64,000 nucleotides of DNA from Humulus lupulus (GCF_963169125.1 NC_084793.1:217212652-217276651), one strand, 5' to 3'. Counted from the stretch's first letter, positions 23,616-34,621 are shown. The notes: generated by a model from the letters alone, not told the origin. Numbers and translations: made by a program.

Positions 23616-23695
23616 GAAAATGCCTTTTTCCACTGGTCGTTGTTTTTACTCAGCAAATTTCCTTGTATTTTTCTGAAATATCTTCTGCTTTTCAA
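23616..23695 (+). other. Inactivated coding intron 1 of the E1 antisense gene
   Basis: Aligns with the E2 intron 35885-35960. Where E2 has GT and AG, E1 has GA (23616) and AA (ending 23695), so both splice sites are lost. The flanking exons still match E2 in phase 1. Confidence 0.55.
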
Positions 23696-24163
23696 GCCCA
23701 TGGTTACGACCAGACCCAACACTAGACATGGTGTTGAGGTCTGCCATGTTGGCCAGAATGACAGATGCAGAGAAGAGCGTCAAGTCTCTGGTCACTGAGG
23801 CCAACTTGAGGTTGGCTGGCCTCCTGGTCCCTCACCAGGATATGAGTGAACCCGCGACGGTAAGTGCCACTGCCGAGGGAAATCCCGAGCAGCAACCACC
23901 AGCGTCTCCTCCTCGACGGAGACTGACTGGGGTTACAATCTGGGAACCCACTGGCACTCCCTCAGCAGAAAGGTCTTCTACCCCTCAAGGGAAGGGAAAA
24001 CAAAAGGTCGTCGAGACTGTCGTAGACTTAGACGAGTCTTCCGACAAAATTGGTATTGTTATTTCAGTCTTAGATAACTTGCCAATTCCCTATCATTTAT
24101 TTGACTGGGATGGAAATTTTACATATGCTCCAAATCTAGGGCCAGACTTCTTCATGCTAGAGA

Positions 24164-24313
24164 GTAAGTGTATGACTAGTAGAGTCAATAGTGTAGCGAC
24201 AAGTAATAATAGCTCGGGTATTGGACTTTGTAATTTTCTTTATCTTTTTTCTGATGTGCCATAACTTGTCATCTATTTTTGGCTTACTGTCTGCATATTT
24301 GTTTCTTTTGCAG
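24164..24313 (+). other. Predicted coding intron 2 of the E1 antisense gene (150 bp)
   Basis: Donor GTAAGT at 24164; acceptor TTTCTTTTGCAG ending at 24313. Removal joins the exons in phase 1 without a stop at the joint. E2 (36432-36571) and C (53307-53200, minus) have introns at the same place and phase. Confidence 0.7.
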
Positions 24314-24744
24314 ATATGGCTTCCGCAAATGTTTTCGATCTGTACAGCACTCAGGAAGAAGAGGTTCCCTTGGTTCGAAAGAGAAAATCGACCAAGAAAC
24401 ATGACGGCGAGTCTAGTCAAGTACCTCTGGCCAAGAAGAACCGAGCAACCGATCCTTCAAAGAATGGGCCCTCTGGCCAACCATCTGCCCAAAATCTTGC
24501 TTCTGCTGAGAAGGAAATCCCTCCTCCTACTGCTGCCACAAATCCTTCACCTATGGCTCCTATCGAACAGGCCCAGCACGCCAAGGGTGTCCCTGGCGCC
24601 AGACTATTGGGTCGCTCCCTAAGGTTAGCCAAGGATCGCCTCGCCCACATCCTTAAGCATGACCATTGTAGAGAGGCCATGACTGAAGCTGAAACCATGG
24701 GGGTCGACCATATCCTCAATATGGCCCTTAATGAAGTGGCCAGT

Positions 24745-24829
24745 GTAAGCACTCTTCCTCTTCTTTTGTGATCATGGTCTTGACTTTTCCTTTTTGGAAG
24801 TTGGTTTAACTCTTATTCTTTGATTGCAG
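24745..24829 (+). other. Predicted coding intron 3 of the E1 antisense gene (85 bp)
   Basis: Donor GTAAGC at 24745, acceptor TTTGATTGCAG ending at 24829, phase 0. Counterparts are 36985-37066 in E2 and 52726-52633 in C. Removal links the central part to the coiled-coil exon in frame. Confidence 0.7.
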
Positions 24830-25429
24830 GCCATGCCGACCATGACTGTTGCTCGTGCCCGCGCAGGTGCAAGCATTGAGCAGACCTAAGCGAAGCTAAC
24901 AGAGGAGCTTCAAGCCGCGGAGGCTAGGCACGCGGGGGAGCTGGAGGTGGTGACCCAGCAGAAGGATTCCTTGGTTGCGGAGCTGGTAGAAATGCAAGCC
25001 TCTTTGGAAAAGGCCAGAAAACAGAGAGATGAATACCAAGATGCTAGCCAAACTCACTGGAGTGAAGTCAAAAGACTTCAGGAGGAGAATCTTTCTAAGG
25101 ACAGGAGCATTGCTGTCCTCAAGAGCCAGGTGGAGCAGCTCAGGCTTACAAATGCCAAAGATCTGGATAGGTACAAGAATGCAACACTTAGATGTTTCTA
25201 TGAGTTCTGGAAACACAATCCAAGTGCCAATTTTGACTACCTTCCAGAGGACGCCAGGAAGACTGAGCTGGCTCGCTGTACTGATTGATTGGCTGCTGGA
25301 GAAAGGGCCAGAGTTCCTGCCTCCCCAGAGATTTCGCTGGCCACGGGGATGGAAGGAACGGAAGCTGCAGAAGCTGCAGAAGACGCAGTCGACCAGAATG
25401 CTCCCCAGGATCCTCCTGCTGCTTCTTAG

Positions 25430-26115
25430 CCTGTTTTCTTTTTACTTATTTTCTTTTCTTTTCCATACATGGCCCACGGGTCATGATGTTAAGACAATGT
25501 TTACTTTTTTATTGCTGCATGGGCAGCTTTACCTTTTAATTTAACATTTACATTCGAGCAATACTGCTCGCGGTGTAAAAGGATTCCTATGACATTATAA
25601 TATTTCTGTTTTATTATAATATCTGTCCGCATGACCAAACTTAGCATAGTACTTTGGCTTGTTTTAAGAAAACATAAATTTTGAAAAATACTCTAAGTAC
25701 CGTAGCATGCTTTCACTTATTTTGTTCATGTGTTTACATACCTCTTGGTATGCTTTTCTTTATATGTGCCTTATATGCCCCCCAAGTGAGTGAGGAGCAT
25801 TAGGTCCTTGGTCACTTGCCTTGACCATAACTTGTACGAACATCACTGCTTGGTATCAAATGGAAAACTTATAATACAGCAAAACATCACACGTAATGAA
25901 CAAGTACTTGTAAAAAATTACAAAGTTTGGCAAGAATGACTGGCTGCGCACAGTCCTTTATAAATCTCGTATTTAAATGGACTAAACATGTCTTTACAAG
26001 TGATCTTTGACATATCTTACACTTATAAGCGATCAGCCATATAACATGACTAACCCTTTTTCAAAACTTCTAAAAAGTAAAAATTAATACAAGCCAGTCC
26101 TTTAAGAAGGATTGT
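25430..26115. other. Convergent spacer between the antisense gene and pol in E1, with internal polypurine tract
   Basis: No gene. The two genes point at each other across 686 bp. The minus-strand tract CACTTGGGGGGCATATAA lies at 25771-25788 and repeats the core of the LTR-adjacent tract. Both transcripts would have to end in this spacer or overlap. Confidence 0.75.
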
Positions 26116-27429
26116 TTACTGATAATACTTGTGCAAGTGTTCTCCATTCCAATAGCGCGGAACGAGATCTCCATTTAAGCGTGTAAGTTTGTATGTTCCT
26201 GGATGAAGGACTTCTTCAATCTGGTAAGGTCCTTCCCAGTTTGGTCGGCATACTCCAGCATCCGGGTCGCGAGTGTTTAAGAAAACTCTTCGAAGTACTA
26301 AATCTTCGACGTTGAATTTTCTCTCTTTTACTTTGGTGTTAAAATATCGAGCGACTTTTTGCTGGTATGCAGCTACTCAGAGTTGGGCTTTCTCTCGTTT
26401 CTCCTCAACCAAGTCTAGGGACTCCATCAATAGTTGGCTATTTTGGTCTTGGTCGTTTGTGATTCTTCGATGTGAGGGCGGTTCTAACTCAATTGGCAAC
26501 ATAGCTTCATACCCGTATGCTAAGGAAAACGGGGTATGACCTGTTGCTGTTCGATGAGAAGTTCTATATGACCAAAGTACTTCAGACAACTGTTCTAGCC
26601 ATGCCCTTTTGGCTTCCTCGAGCCTTTTCTTTAGGGTATCCTTCAATGTCTTATTTACCGCTTCGACTTGCCCATTTGCTTGTGGATGTGCAACTGAAGA
26701 AAAGCTCTTGATGATTCCATGCCTCTCGCAGAAGTCTGTGAATAGGTCGCTGTCAAACTGGGTGCCATTGTCCGAGACAATCTTTATGGGCAATCCATAT
26801 CGACAAATAATGTTTTTGATGACAAAATCAAGTACTTTCTTTGTCGTTATGGTTGCAAGTGGCTCAGTCTCGGCCCATTTGGTGAAGTAGTCGACTGCTA
26901 CAACTGCGAATTTTACTCCACCTTTTCCTGTTGGCAAGGACCCGATTAAATCTATACCCCACACTGCGAAAGGCCACAGAATTTGCATCTGCTTTAACTC
27001 ATTAGGAGCTGCGCTTGGGATCGTGGAAAACCTCTGACACTTATCACACTTTCGCACAAACTCCATCGAGTCTTCGTTCATGGTTTGCCAGAAATAACCC
27101 TGCCTCAGAATCTTCTTTGATAAGCTCTGTCCCCCAGCGTGATCTCCATAGAAGCCTTCATGTACCTCCTTCATCAGTTCTTTAGCCTTTTCTGGCGTAA
27201 CACACCTGAGTAGTGGCATGGAGTATCCTCTTCGGTATAGAACACCATTGACCTGTATGTACCTAGCAGCTTGTCTCTGAAGGGTCCTGGCTTTGTTTCT
27301 ATCTGCTGGTAGTACACCACTCATGAGATACCCCCAGTATGGTGCCATCCATGTATCTGCTAACCAGACCTCCATATTGGTTTCATTTGCTCGTATGATC
27401 GGCTCGTGTAGCCGTTCAACTGGCACTAT
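26116..27429 (-). pseudogene. Integrase of E1
   Basis: Inserts the DNA copy into the genome. In a 397-codon open stretch the zinc domain reads EVHEGFYGDHAGGQSL then VRKCDKCQRFS (H, H, C, C). The core shows WGIDLIGSLPTGKGG (first Asp), IVSDNGTQFDSD (second Asp) and NGQVEAVNKTLKD (Glu), so the D-D-E triad is complete. A TGA at 26377-26379 interrupts the C-terminal part. The GPY-type end (NWEGPYQIEEV) continues beyond it to TAA at 26116. This is the least damaged gene of E1. Confidence 0.88.
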
Positions 27430-28140
27430 GTTTAAAGTGTCAGCATCCTTCGCACTCGCGAGTTTGGCTAAGGCATCTGCGTTTGAATTCTGATCTCGAG
27501 GTATTTGTTGGAGGGTATATTTCTCAAATTGTACCAACAGATCTTTGGTTTTGTTCAGATAGGCCACCATTTTCAGACCTCGTGCTTGATACTACCCTAA
27601 GACCTGATTCACTAACAGCTGTGAATCACTGTATATATCCAGCACTTTTATGCTCATGTCCTTGGCCAACCTTAACCCAGCGAGTAGGGCTTCATACTCG
27701 GCTTCGTTGTTTGAAGTGGCGAAATCAAACCTAATTGCGTAGTGAAATCGATGCCCTTCAGGCGTTATTAATATCATTTCTACTCCTGCGTGAGATTCGT
27801 TGGACGATCCGTCAGTGAAAACCTTCCATGAAGGAGCTACGTCTTAAGGCTCAGGCGCACTAGGCTTTTCGCTCTGCTCGCTGTCTGGGAGTTAAGTAAA
27901 TTCGGAAATGAAATCAGCCAAGACTTGTCCTTTTACTACTACTCGTGGTGAGTATGTTATATCAAACTGCCCGAGTTCGACTGCCCATTTAAGGAAACGA
28001 CCAGCAGCCTCTGGCTTTTGTCGAAGGGGATGATCAGTTAAGATTGTGATTGGATGGGCTTGGAAGTAAGGACGTAGCTTTCGCGAAGCCAAAATTAGGC
28101 AATAGGCTAATCTTTCAATGGGGGGGGATACCTCAATTCA
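27430..28140 (-). pseudogene. RNase H of E1
   Basis: Degrades the RNA of the RNA-DNA hybrid. An inactive-type tether region LRPYFQAHPITILTDHPLRQ lies at about 28085-28020. The active RNase H begins about 27830 with FTDGSSNES (first Asp) and continues SNNEAEYEALLAGLRLA (Glu) and YSDSQLLVNQVLG (Asp) to a TAG at 27592. Reading resumes after this stop with YQARG and joins the integrase frame. The catalytic residues are visible, but the gene is interrupted. Confidence 0.8.
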
Positions 28141-29290
28141 ACCCCGATTAACCTCTTGCTCACATAATACACTGCCTTTTGTACGCCTTCTTCTTCTCTT
28201 ACTAGCACCGTACTAGAAGTATATTAAGTGATCGCCAGGTAAATGAACAAAGTTTCTCCATCTATAGGCTTTGATAAGACAGGAGGTTGTGCCATGTGGG
28301 CTTTTAAGGCTCGGAAAGCCTGTTCGCAGTCTTCAGTCCACTCGAAATTCTTGTTGCCCCTAAGTAGATTAAAGAAAGGGACGCATTTATTCGTCGATTT
28401 TGAAATAAATTTACTGAGGGTGGCAATCCTTCCAGTCAAACTTTGCACATCTTGATTTTTACCAGCGATTTCATATCGATCAGGGCTTTGATCTTTTCGG
28501 GATTGGCTTCGATTCCCCTCGAATTGACAATGAACCCCAAAAATTTCCCTAATCCTACCCCGAAGGAACACTTGAGAGGATTTAGCTTCATTTGATACTT
28601 ATTCAAAACATTGAAACACTCTTGTGAATCCTTCACATGTCCTTCTGCCTTTTTTGACTTTACCAGCATGTCATCTATGTATACCTCCATGTTTACTCCG
28701 ATCAACTCCTTAAACATGTGGTTAACTAGTCGCTGGTAAGTTGCACCAACATTTTTCAATCCGAAGGGCATTACTTTATAACAGTATAACCCTGTATCAG
28801 TCCGAAAGCTAGTATGATCCTCGTCAGGGGATGCATACTGCTCTAATTGTATCCTGAGTATGCATCCATGAAAGAGAGGATCTCATGCCCTACAATTGCA
28901 TCGACCAGCTGGTCGATCCTTGTGAGTGGGAAGCAATCCTTAGGGTAGGCTTTAGTAAGGTCTATGAAATCCACACAGGTTCGCCATTTGTCGTTAGGCT
29001 TGGGAACCAGTACTGGATTAAAGACCCACGATGGATAAAATTCCACCCTGATGAACCCATTCTCCTTTAGTTTTTCAACTTCTTCTTTTAAGGCTTTCGA
29101 TCTATCTTTATCGAGCAGCCTTCTATTCTATTGCACGGGTGGAAAGCTTTTGTCGACGTTTAGGACATGGCTGATGACTGCAGGATCTATCCCAGCCATG
29201 TCTTTATGTGACCAGGCGAAAACTTCCTAGTTCTTCCTTAAAAATTCCACCAGTGCGTGCTTTGTTGTTGCTTCCAAATTTTTGCAGACC
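28141..29290 (-). pseudogene. Reverse transcriptase of E1
   Basis: Tat-type RT. Blocks on the minus strand: NPVLVPKPNDKWRTCVDF and LSFMDAYSGYN (29046-28843) with the first catalytic Asp; MPFGLKNVGATYQRL and MEVYIDDMLVKSKK (28771-28640) with the second pair; then CSFGVGLGKFLGFIVNSRGI. A stop directly follows SGYN, and the segments are in different frames around 28800 and 28440. The thumb/connection part continues to about 28224. Confidence 0.82.
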
Positions 29291-29415
29291 TTTACAACTC
29301 TGGTCGGAAACTTTTCGTCAAGCTGGACCTCCTCAAGGTCCTCGACAGGTCCAACATCTTCCTCAAAATCCCCAAAGTGAGGATCTAAGTCTCTATCCTC
29401 ACTTTGGGCAACACC

Positions 29416-30040
29416 CTATTTGGTGACTTCATCACCTGATTGGGCTTGTATATCAATGGCAATCTGCAACCTTTCTGGGGGAGTGCTCCTCGAAATTCCC
29501 TTCTTGGCTTTAGTAATTGAGGCATTATAGCACTCCCTTGCTTCCCTCTGATTTCCCAACACGCGTCCTACCCATGCGTCTGTTGGGAATTTAATGGCCA
29601 GGTGCCATATTGAAGTGACGGCCCGAAGGTCAACAAGTATAGGTCCTCCAATTACAGCATTGTAAGCTGAAGGACAATCGACCACTATGAAATTAGTGAG
29701 TAATGTCCTGGTAGCGGGCATTGTACCTGCTATTACCAGAAGCCTGATTGACCCTGTTGGAACGAGTCCCTTCCCAAAGAAATCGTAAATTGTTTGGTTG
29801 CAGGGCTCTAAGTCCTTGACAGAAAATTTCATTTGTTCCAGTGAAGATTTATACAGGATGTTAACTAAACTTCCTGTATCGACCAGCACTCTCTTTACCT
29901 ATTGGAAATTTGAACATCCACGACCAGCGGATCGGAATGCGGGAACCGGACATGCTGGGCGTCGCAATTAGAGAAGGTTATTTCACTGTCCACTGACCGA
30001 GCCTTCTTTGTTGGCCGGTCCTCCACAGTCATCATCTCGA
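29416..30040 (-). pseudogene. Protease of E1
   Basis: Aspartic protease. HVRFPHSDPLVVDVQ leads in, and the active-site loop reads LVDTGSLVNILY (about 29890), the canonical D-T-G. VDCPSAYNAVIGGPILVDL marks the flap-distal end, followed by AVTSIWHLAIKFPT and REARECYNAS, typical of Tat proteases. A frameshift just before the active site (about 29895) separates the lead-in from the loop. Confidence 0.8.
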
Positions 30041-32360
30041 TGTCCTGGTCGTAGCGTAGGGTCCGAGCATATCGTTCCCTTGCCTTCCCGCTATTTCCCG
30101 CAAGGTGCAGGCCTTCGCAGATGGTAAGTAAAGTGCCAGCTACGGGATCAGGCTGCAAAGGTGGCGAGCGTTGGCGTGCAGGCGCCTGCTCGTTGCCACC
30201 TGGAGCCTCTCGTTGGGTAGCCCCTGAGGCCCGTATGTATCTCCTCAAGTGTCCTTGTCTAATAAGGAACTCGATCTCATCTTTCAGCTGGTTGCACTCG
30301 TTCGTATTGTGTTCGTAGTCGTTATGAAAACGACAGAACTTGGTGGTATCCCTTTTCGAAATATCCTTTCAAATGGCAACAGGTCTTTCGTAAGGCACAC
30401 TAGAACTTGTGGCCTGATACACCTCTGCTCGAGACTCGACAAGGGTAGTGTAGTTAGTGAACCGTGGCTCATAACGGTTGCCCTTAGCGCGCTTATTCTC
30501 GGAGGTAGAAGGTTCGTTATGGGATCTCTTCCCCCCATTTTTGCCGTTGCTGTTCCCATTGCCTTTGCCGTTGCTGTTCCCATTGCCTTTACCGTTGCCG
30601 TTGGGTTTTGACCCATTGGCGGCTTTGGCGGGGTCTTCAGTCCCCTTATCTTTACTTGGGGTCTTTCCCTCGCTGGCAATGGCATCCTTGAGCTTGATGC
30701 ATCGATCAGCTCGATCCAAGAATTCTTGGGTAGTCTTAACCCCATGCTTCCTGAGGCTACTCCAAAGAGGCGTACGATGCCTAACTCCTGCAGTTAGGGC
30801 CACCATTTTGCCTTCTTCTTCCACTGTTTTAGCTCCAGCAGCTGCTCGCATAAAGCGCTGGATGTAATCTTTTAGTGGTTCTCCTTCTTGCTGGCGTATC
30901 TCAACCAGCTGGTTTGCCTGAGTTGGGTGCACACGACCCGCATAGAATTGCCCGTAAAACTCCTTTACGAACATCTCCCATGATACAATACTTTCAGGAG
31001 GGAATTTAAAAAACCACTCCTGTGCAACATCAGAAAGTGTTGCAGGGAAGATCCTGCACCGAGCATCTTCAGACACTTTCTGAATGTCCATCTGTTTCTC
31101 AAACTTGTTGACATGAGATACCGGTTCACCATACCCATCAAAGTTCGAAAGTGTGGGCATCTTAAACTTACTGGGAGTCTCTACCATAGCTATCCTCTGA
31201 ACGAAAGGAGTGCCCATTCTCCTGTCGTACTTGATGTGAGACGTTCTTCCCCCGACCAGCTGTTGCACTGCTTGGTTCAGGGCATCTATCTGGGCTTGCA
31301 CGGCTTCAAGAATCGCCAGGGCCTCTACCGACGGGGGAATGTACTCGTTGTGCCATTCCCAGCGATCATTTAGTACATCCCATAAGTCTTCATCTCTATG
31401 CTGTTGCTCGCTTGCTCCGAGCTAGTTAAAGACGTTGTTTTGTCTGGGCTGCCCCCCAGCGTTACGTCTCGCTTATTGGTCTTCTCTAGATGGTGGGCTT
31501 CTGCCTCCACCTCTCTCTTAATTTCTCTGACTGGCATTCCCTCTGCCTAATTTGGCCTTATTGTAGCCATGGCCATCTCTGAACCTCGATTGGCTATGGT
31601 GGGACCGACTGTCCCCTCGGTTGCCTCCTCGGGCTGGAACTTCCCGAGCGTTAGGGGGAGGCCTGTGCTGGTCGGTAGGTCCCCGTGCATTATCATGCTG
31701 TGGGGGGGCCCTGACTACAGAGCTTATCTCCGAGTTCCTTCTGTTGCCAAAAGGACACTGTCCCCTGCACGGTGGTTTCGGCTCTTCACCCCCTTGGCAT
31801 CTAGGACTGCGGGGCTACTGCCCGGCCTTATTCTTCCTTGGATGTGGGGGATTTCCTCGACCAGCCTGGGATGGAGGTTGCATTTCAGGATCCCTTGGTG
31901 GGACATCATCCTGAGGCATTGGTGGCTGCTCCGGCCTTTGAGGGCTCGTTGGCTAGATCGAAGGGCTAGGATTAGGACCCCTTTGAGGTAGCCCATTCGA
32001 GGGTTGATCAGGCTGTGAGGCAGGTGCAGCCTGATTCCTAGCCAATTGCAGGGCTTCTTCGAGGGCTGCCATGGCCTCCCTCTGACGACGGTCCATCTCC
32101 GCCTGTCTTTCACTCAGCTCTTGGTGCTGACGTTCTATTTCTTGTTGCTGTCGCGCCATAGTCTCCGCAGCATTTTCTTGACTGGCCCTCAGATTAACCA
32201 ATTCGTCTTGCAATAGCCCCAGGGTATTTCTCAGCGTTTTGGAGTCCAGTTCCTCCTCATCAAATTCTAAGTGTGGCTCATTTTTAGCCATGTTCGGAGG
32301 AGGAGGTTGAGATGGTGCAGCGCCAGTCGCCTGCCCAGTCTTCTTTGTTTTTTTTGCCAT
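30041..32360 (-). pseudogene. gag of E1
   Basis: Starts at ATG 32360 (MAKKTKKTGQ), with a Gln/Glu-rich coiled coil around 32240-32060. A frame change in the Pro/Arg-rich linker (31300-31950) precedes the capsid frame (31301-30369): MPTLSNFDGYGEPVSHVNKF, FPATLSDVAQEWFFKFPP, FMRAAAGAKTVEEEG. A Gly/Asn/Lys repeat follows. The nucleocapsid KFCRFHNDYEHNTNECNQL at about 30340-30290 is in another frame and has a C-x2-H-x4-H-x4-C spacing instead of CCHC. Capsid looks well conserved; the full polyprotein is broken at two points. Confidence 0.82.
30540..30606. repeat. 24-bp tandem repeat in the E1 gag gene
   Basis: Two and a half units of GTTCCCATTGCCTTTGCCGT type encode NGKGNGNS repeats on the minus strand, between capsid and nucleocapsid. 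A slippage-prone, in-frame, basic linker. Confidence 0.8.
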
Positions 32361-32385
32361 TAGTGCTTCCACAACCTTGTCTTAA

Positions 32386-32405
32386 GCTCTCAATGAAAGT
32401 ACCCG
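32386..32405 (-). promoter_or_regulatory. Probable primer-binding site region of E1
   Basis: The minus strand reads GGGTACTTTCATTGAGAGC just inside the 5' LTR. It aligns with TTGGTGCTCTCATTGAGAGC at the same place in element C (44584-44603). I cannot name the tRNA from memory with certainty. Confidence 0.6.
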
Positions 32406-32407
32406 AA

Positions 32408-33009
32408 TTTTGACCCTCGATTTGTTCAACTGACACGGAGTCAAACGCTTGATGTGAATGAAGGTGTTGAAATAGATCTAATGGAAAGAACAGTAAACGA
32501 CACAACAAATTATAGTGGTTCAGCCCCACGAATTGGTAATGACCTACGTCCACTTAAGCTATTATTGATATTAATTCTCAAAGGAGTGATCAAAGAACTA
32601 GGGTTCTCTGAGTTTCACAGGCCTTAGAGAGATGAATAATACAATCGTAAGATAATAGCTCTAATTCTCTTGTAAAGTATAAACTTAAATCAGCCGAAAA
32701 GTCCCTTCCTTGAGCTATTTCTCTCTATTTATAGGTTCAAGGAGGATTACACGAATTAGTTATAGATATTCTTTCCTAAATAATCGAATCATCATGGATC
32801 ATGGGAGATAATCTCGGATATGATTACAATTGTACAAGATTATCTCAAAATATGTGGAGTATACGACCAGGATGGTCGTATATAAAATCCAAATGTTATG
32901 TCAGGGGAATCTCACTGGTCGATGGTCGAACAGAACTTCTGCCAAGTGTCAGCAACGTGTTAAAAACGCTTGCCATGTCACCCATGCGATGCATGCTTTT
33001 TGGATAACA
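32408..33009 (-). repeat. 5' LTR of E1
   Basis: 602 bp, ends with CA at 33008-33009 followed by the AAAGG duplication. Its inner edge reads GGTCAAAA on the minus strand, whereas the outer edge of the other LTR reads GGTCAACA. Confidence 0.92.
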
Positions 33010-33014
33010 AAAGG

Positions 33015-33609
33015 ATTAAAGGAAAACAATTAAGTGAACCACAGATAGGAAGATTGAGGGGAATGTCTTAGCTGTATTAGATAAGGATTATACAGGGCCA
33101 GATGTGAGATTATTGTAGTATAAGGATCGGACTCGGGATCCGATGGACACTGGGATTAAATGGGAGATTCTGGATGAATCTTATACTATTCTCTTTTATT
33201 CTCTTCATCTAGGAATTATGAAAGATGTAGTAGAATCTGAAAGCTATATATTGGTGGCATGGGATGGAGAAGGACGTATCAGAATATGTGGAAAATTTCT
33301 CAACCTGTTAGCAGGTCAAGATTGAGTATCAGAAATCAGTAAGGTCGTTGTAGCCTTTGATTATTCTATAATGGAAATAAGGAAACATCGCGATGAGTTT
33401 CGTGGTGGGGCTGCCCAGGAGAATGGGTTAGCGTGATTTGGAGTGGGTCATTATGGACCAGTATTGAAAGTGAGTTCACTTATATCAATAAGGACAAGTA
33501 ACACAGTTGATAAGTATTCAGATCTCTATGTGAGAAAGATAGTACGCCTTCATGGAATTCAAGGTCTATCTTATTAGATGAAGATTCTATTATTACTTCC
33601 AAGTCTTGG
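33015..33609 (+). pseudogene. RNase H/integrase fragment of element O between E1 and E2
   Basis: Continuation of the O pol after E1. A zinc-domain remnant includes IKWEILDESYT (about 33150-33185) and the KLYIGG block (about 33245), which corresponds to the tryptophan-rich end of the zinc domain. A core remnant follows around 33370-33420. Stops are frequent. E2 cuts it at 33609/33610. Confidence 0.65.
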
Positions 33610-33614
33610 GAGGG
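33610..33614. other. Target-site duplication of E2 (GAGGG), left copy
   Basis: GAGGG at 33610-33614 is repeated at 40022-40026 outside the other end of E2. Confidence 0.9.
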
Positions 33615-34223
33615 TGTTGACCCTTGATTTGGCCAACGACACGGAGTCAAATCAACGACAAAGAACAAGAGAAATCAAGAAGAGAATCAAATGGAAAGAA
33701 AGTAACACAAGCGATTTATAGTGGTTCAGCCCCATCTAGATGGTAATTACCTACGTCCACTTATTGTTCTTATTGATATTGAATCCCGATATTATGATCA
33801 AAGAACTAGGGTTCTTGAGTTTCACAAGCCTTAGGAGTATTACAATTTTCGGTGGATAATCACACTATGCTTTTCTCTCTGAATATAAAGATCAAAAGTT
33901 CAAAAGTCCCTTCCTTGAGCCATCTTATTCTTATTTATAGGCTCAAGGAGGTTACATGGGTCGATGGGCCTTAATTACCATTAAGGTCAGCATATCAAGG
34001 TAATAAAAAATAAATATAATAAATGTAATTATTACAAGATTGCGTATCTCAAATGAAGTAAATGGAAGTATGCGACCAGACTAGTCACACTGAAACGCGA
34101 GACTTGATGAAGCAATAATCATCTGGTCGATAGTCGAACAGAATCCCTTCACTCAGAACTGCCACATGCCAGCCATGTGGAAGAGAATCTTGCCACGTCA
34201 TCAGGAGGCATTTTTGGGTAAAA
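33615..34223 (-). repeat. 3' LTR of E2
   Basis: About 609 bp, with TGTTGACCCTTGATTTGG at the plus-strand left edge. At the right edge the terminal bases read TAAAA where the other copy has TAAACA. Related to the E1 LTR by shared blocks such as GACACGGAGTCAAA and TATTTATAGGCTCAAGGAGG. Confidence 0.88.
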
Positions 34224-34240
34224 TTTTGCCCCTTAAGTTT
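34224..34240 (-). promoter_or_regulatory. LTR-adjacent polypurine tract of E2
   Basis: The minus strand reads AAACTTAAGGGGCAAAA beside the 3' LTR, a weakened form of the E1 tract. Confidence 0.7.
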
Positions 34241-34446
34241 ATTTTACTGCGACCAGCATAAAGTAAACTTAGGAGACCGACCCTTCGCATGCCCCATCAA
34301 ATCTGTCAGAGTCGTCCATGCCTTCTCGAAAAAGGCAACTAATCATGTCTTCTCGGTTTCCCAAAAGTGGTTTGACGGCTATTATACTTCCCTGTGCCTT
34401 GAAAAGTTACCCTTTATTATTACCTCGGTAACTACTCCTCGACTAA

Positions 34447-34454
34447 TATAAATA
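34447..34454 (+). promoter_or_regulatory. TATA box of the E2 antisense gene
   Basis: TATAAATA, a good plant TATA box, lies about 175 bp upstream of the 5'UTR splice donor and about 220 bp inside the element from the LTR. Equivalent boxes occur in C and, weaker, in E1. Confidence 0.55.
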
Positions 34455-34621
34455 ATCCCTCAAAGTCATTTTTCACTTTTTACATTTTACCTTTATCCTT
34501 AAGAAGAACAAAGAACAAGGCGTGACAGTTCAGGAATTCAGACAATCCTTCACGATTTGCGGAGCTTTTAGCCAGAGATTTGCCTTAACTTTTTCAGACA
34601 TTCACTTCTACTTTCATCCAA

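Larger units (their letters stand above)
22788..25429 (+). pseudogene. Antisense extra gene (aORF) of E1, Transposase_28-like with coiled coil
   Basis: Lies opposite gag-pol between pol and the 3' LTR. Starts MPDLWGGERPIEDD at 22788, conserved in E2. A globular domain follows with ANYFGVVPFQITPNGYR, LYILYKHKNWPEPTPHEVN and LFDLKSNP (23310-23465). This resembles plant proteins annotated as putative gypsy-type transposon. Then come a low-complexity basic/acidic middle, a coiled coil (about 24890-25180) and the motif CFYEFWKHNPSANFDYL, ending at TAG 25429. Three introns are inferred by comparison. Breaks: a frame change near 22945, stops at 23250 (Trp position), 24888 and 25286, and loss of both splice sites of the first coding intron. 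Its role is unknown. Confidence 0.75.
21313..33009 (-). mobile_element. Element E1: Tat-lineage Ty3/gypsy retrotransposon with antisense extra gene
   Basis: An 11,697-bp element with 602-bp LTRs at both ends and an AAAGG duplication. On the minus strand: 5' LTR, primer-binding-like site, gag, protease, RT, RNase H, integrase, internal polypurine tract, then on the opposite strand an extra gene, then the LTR-adjacent polypurine tract and 3' LTR. About 28 differences between the LTRs by eye suggest roughly 95 percent identity. Pol has several stops and shifts, the integrase frame being the longest at 397 codons. Confidence 0.92.

Noticed and set aside
30369..31301. Plus-strand open frames opposite the E1 gag and the C gag/pol
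   Set aside because: They are shadows of well-conserved minus- or plus-strand domains with recognisable motifs. No independent motifs.
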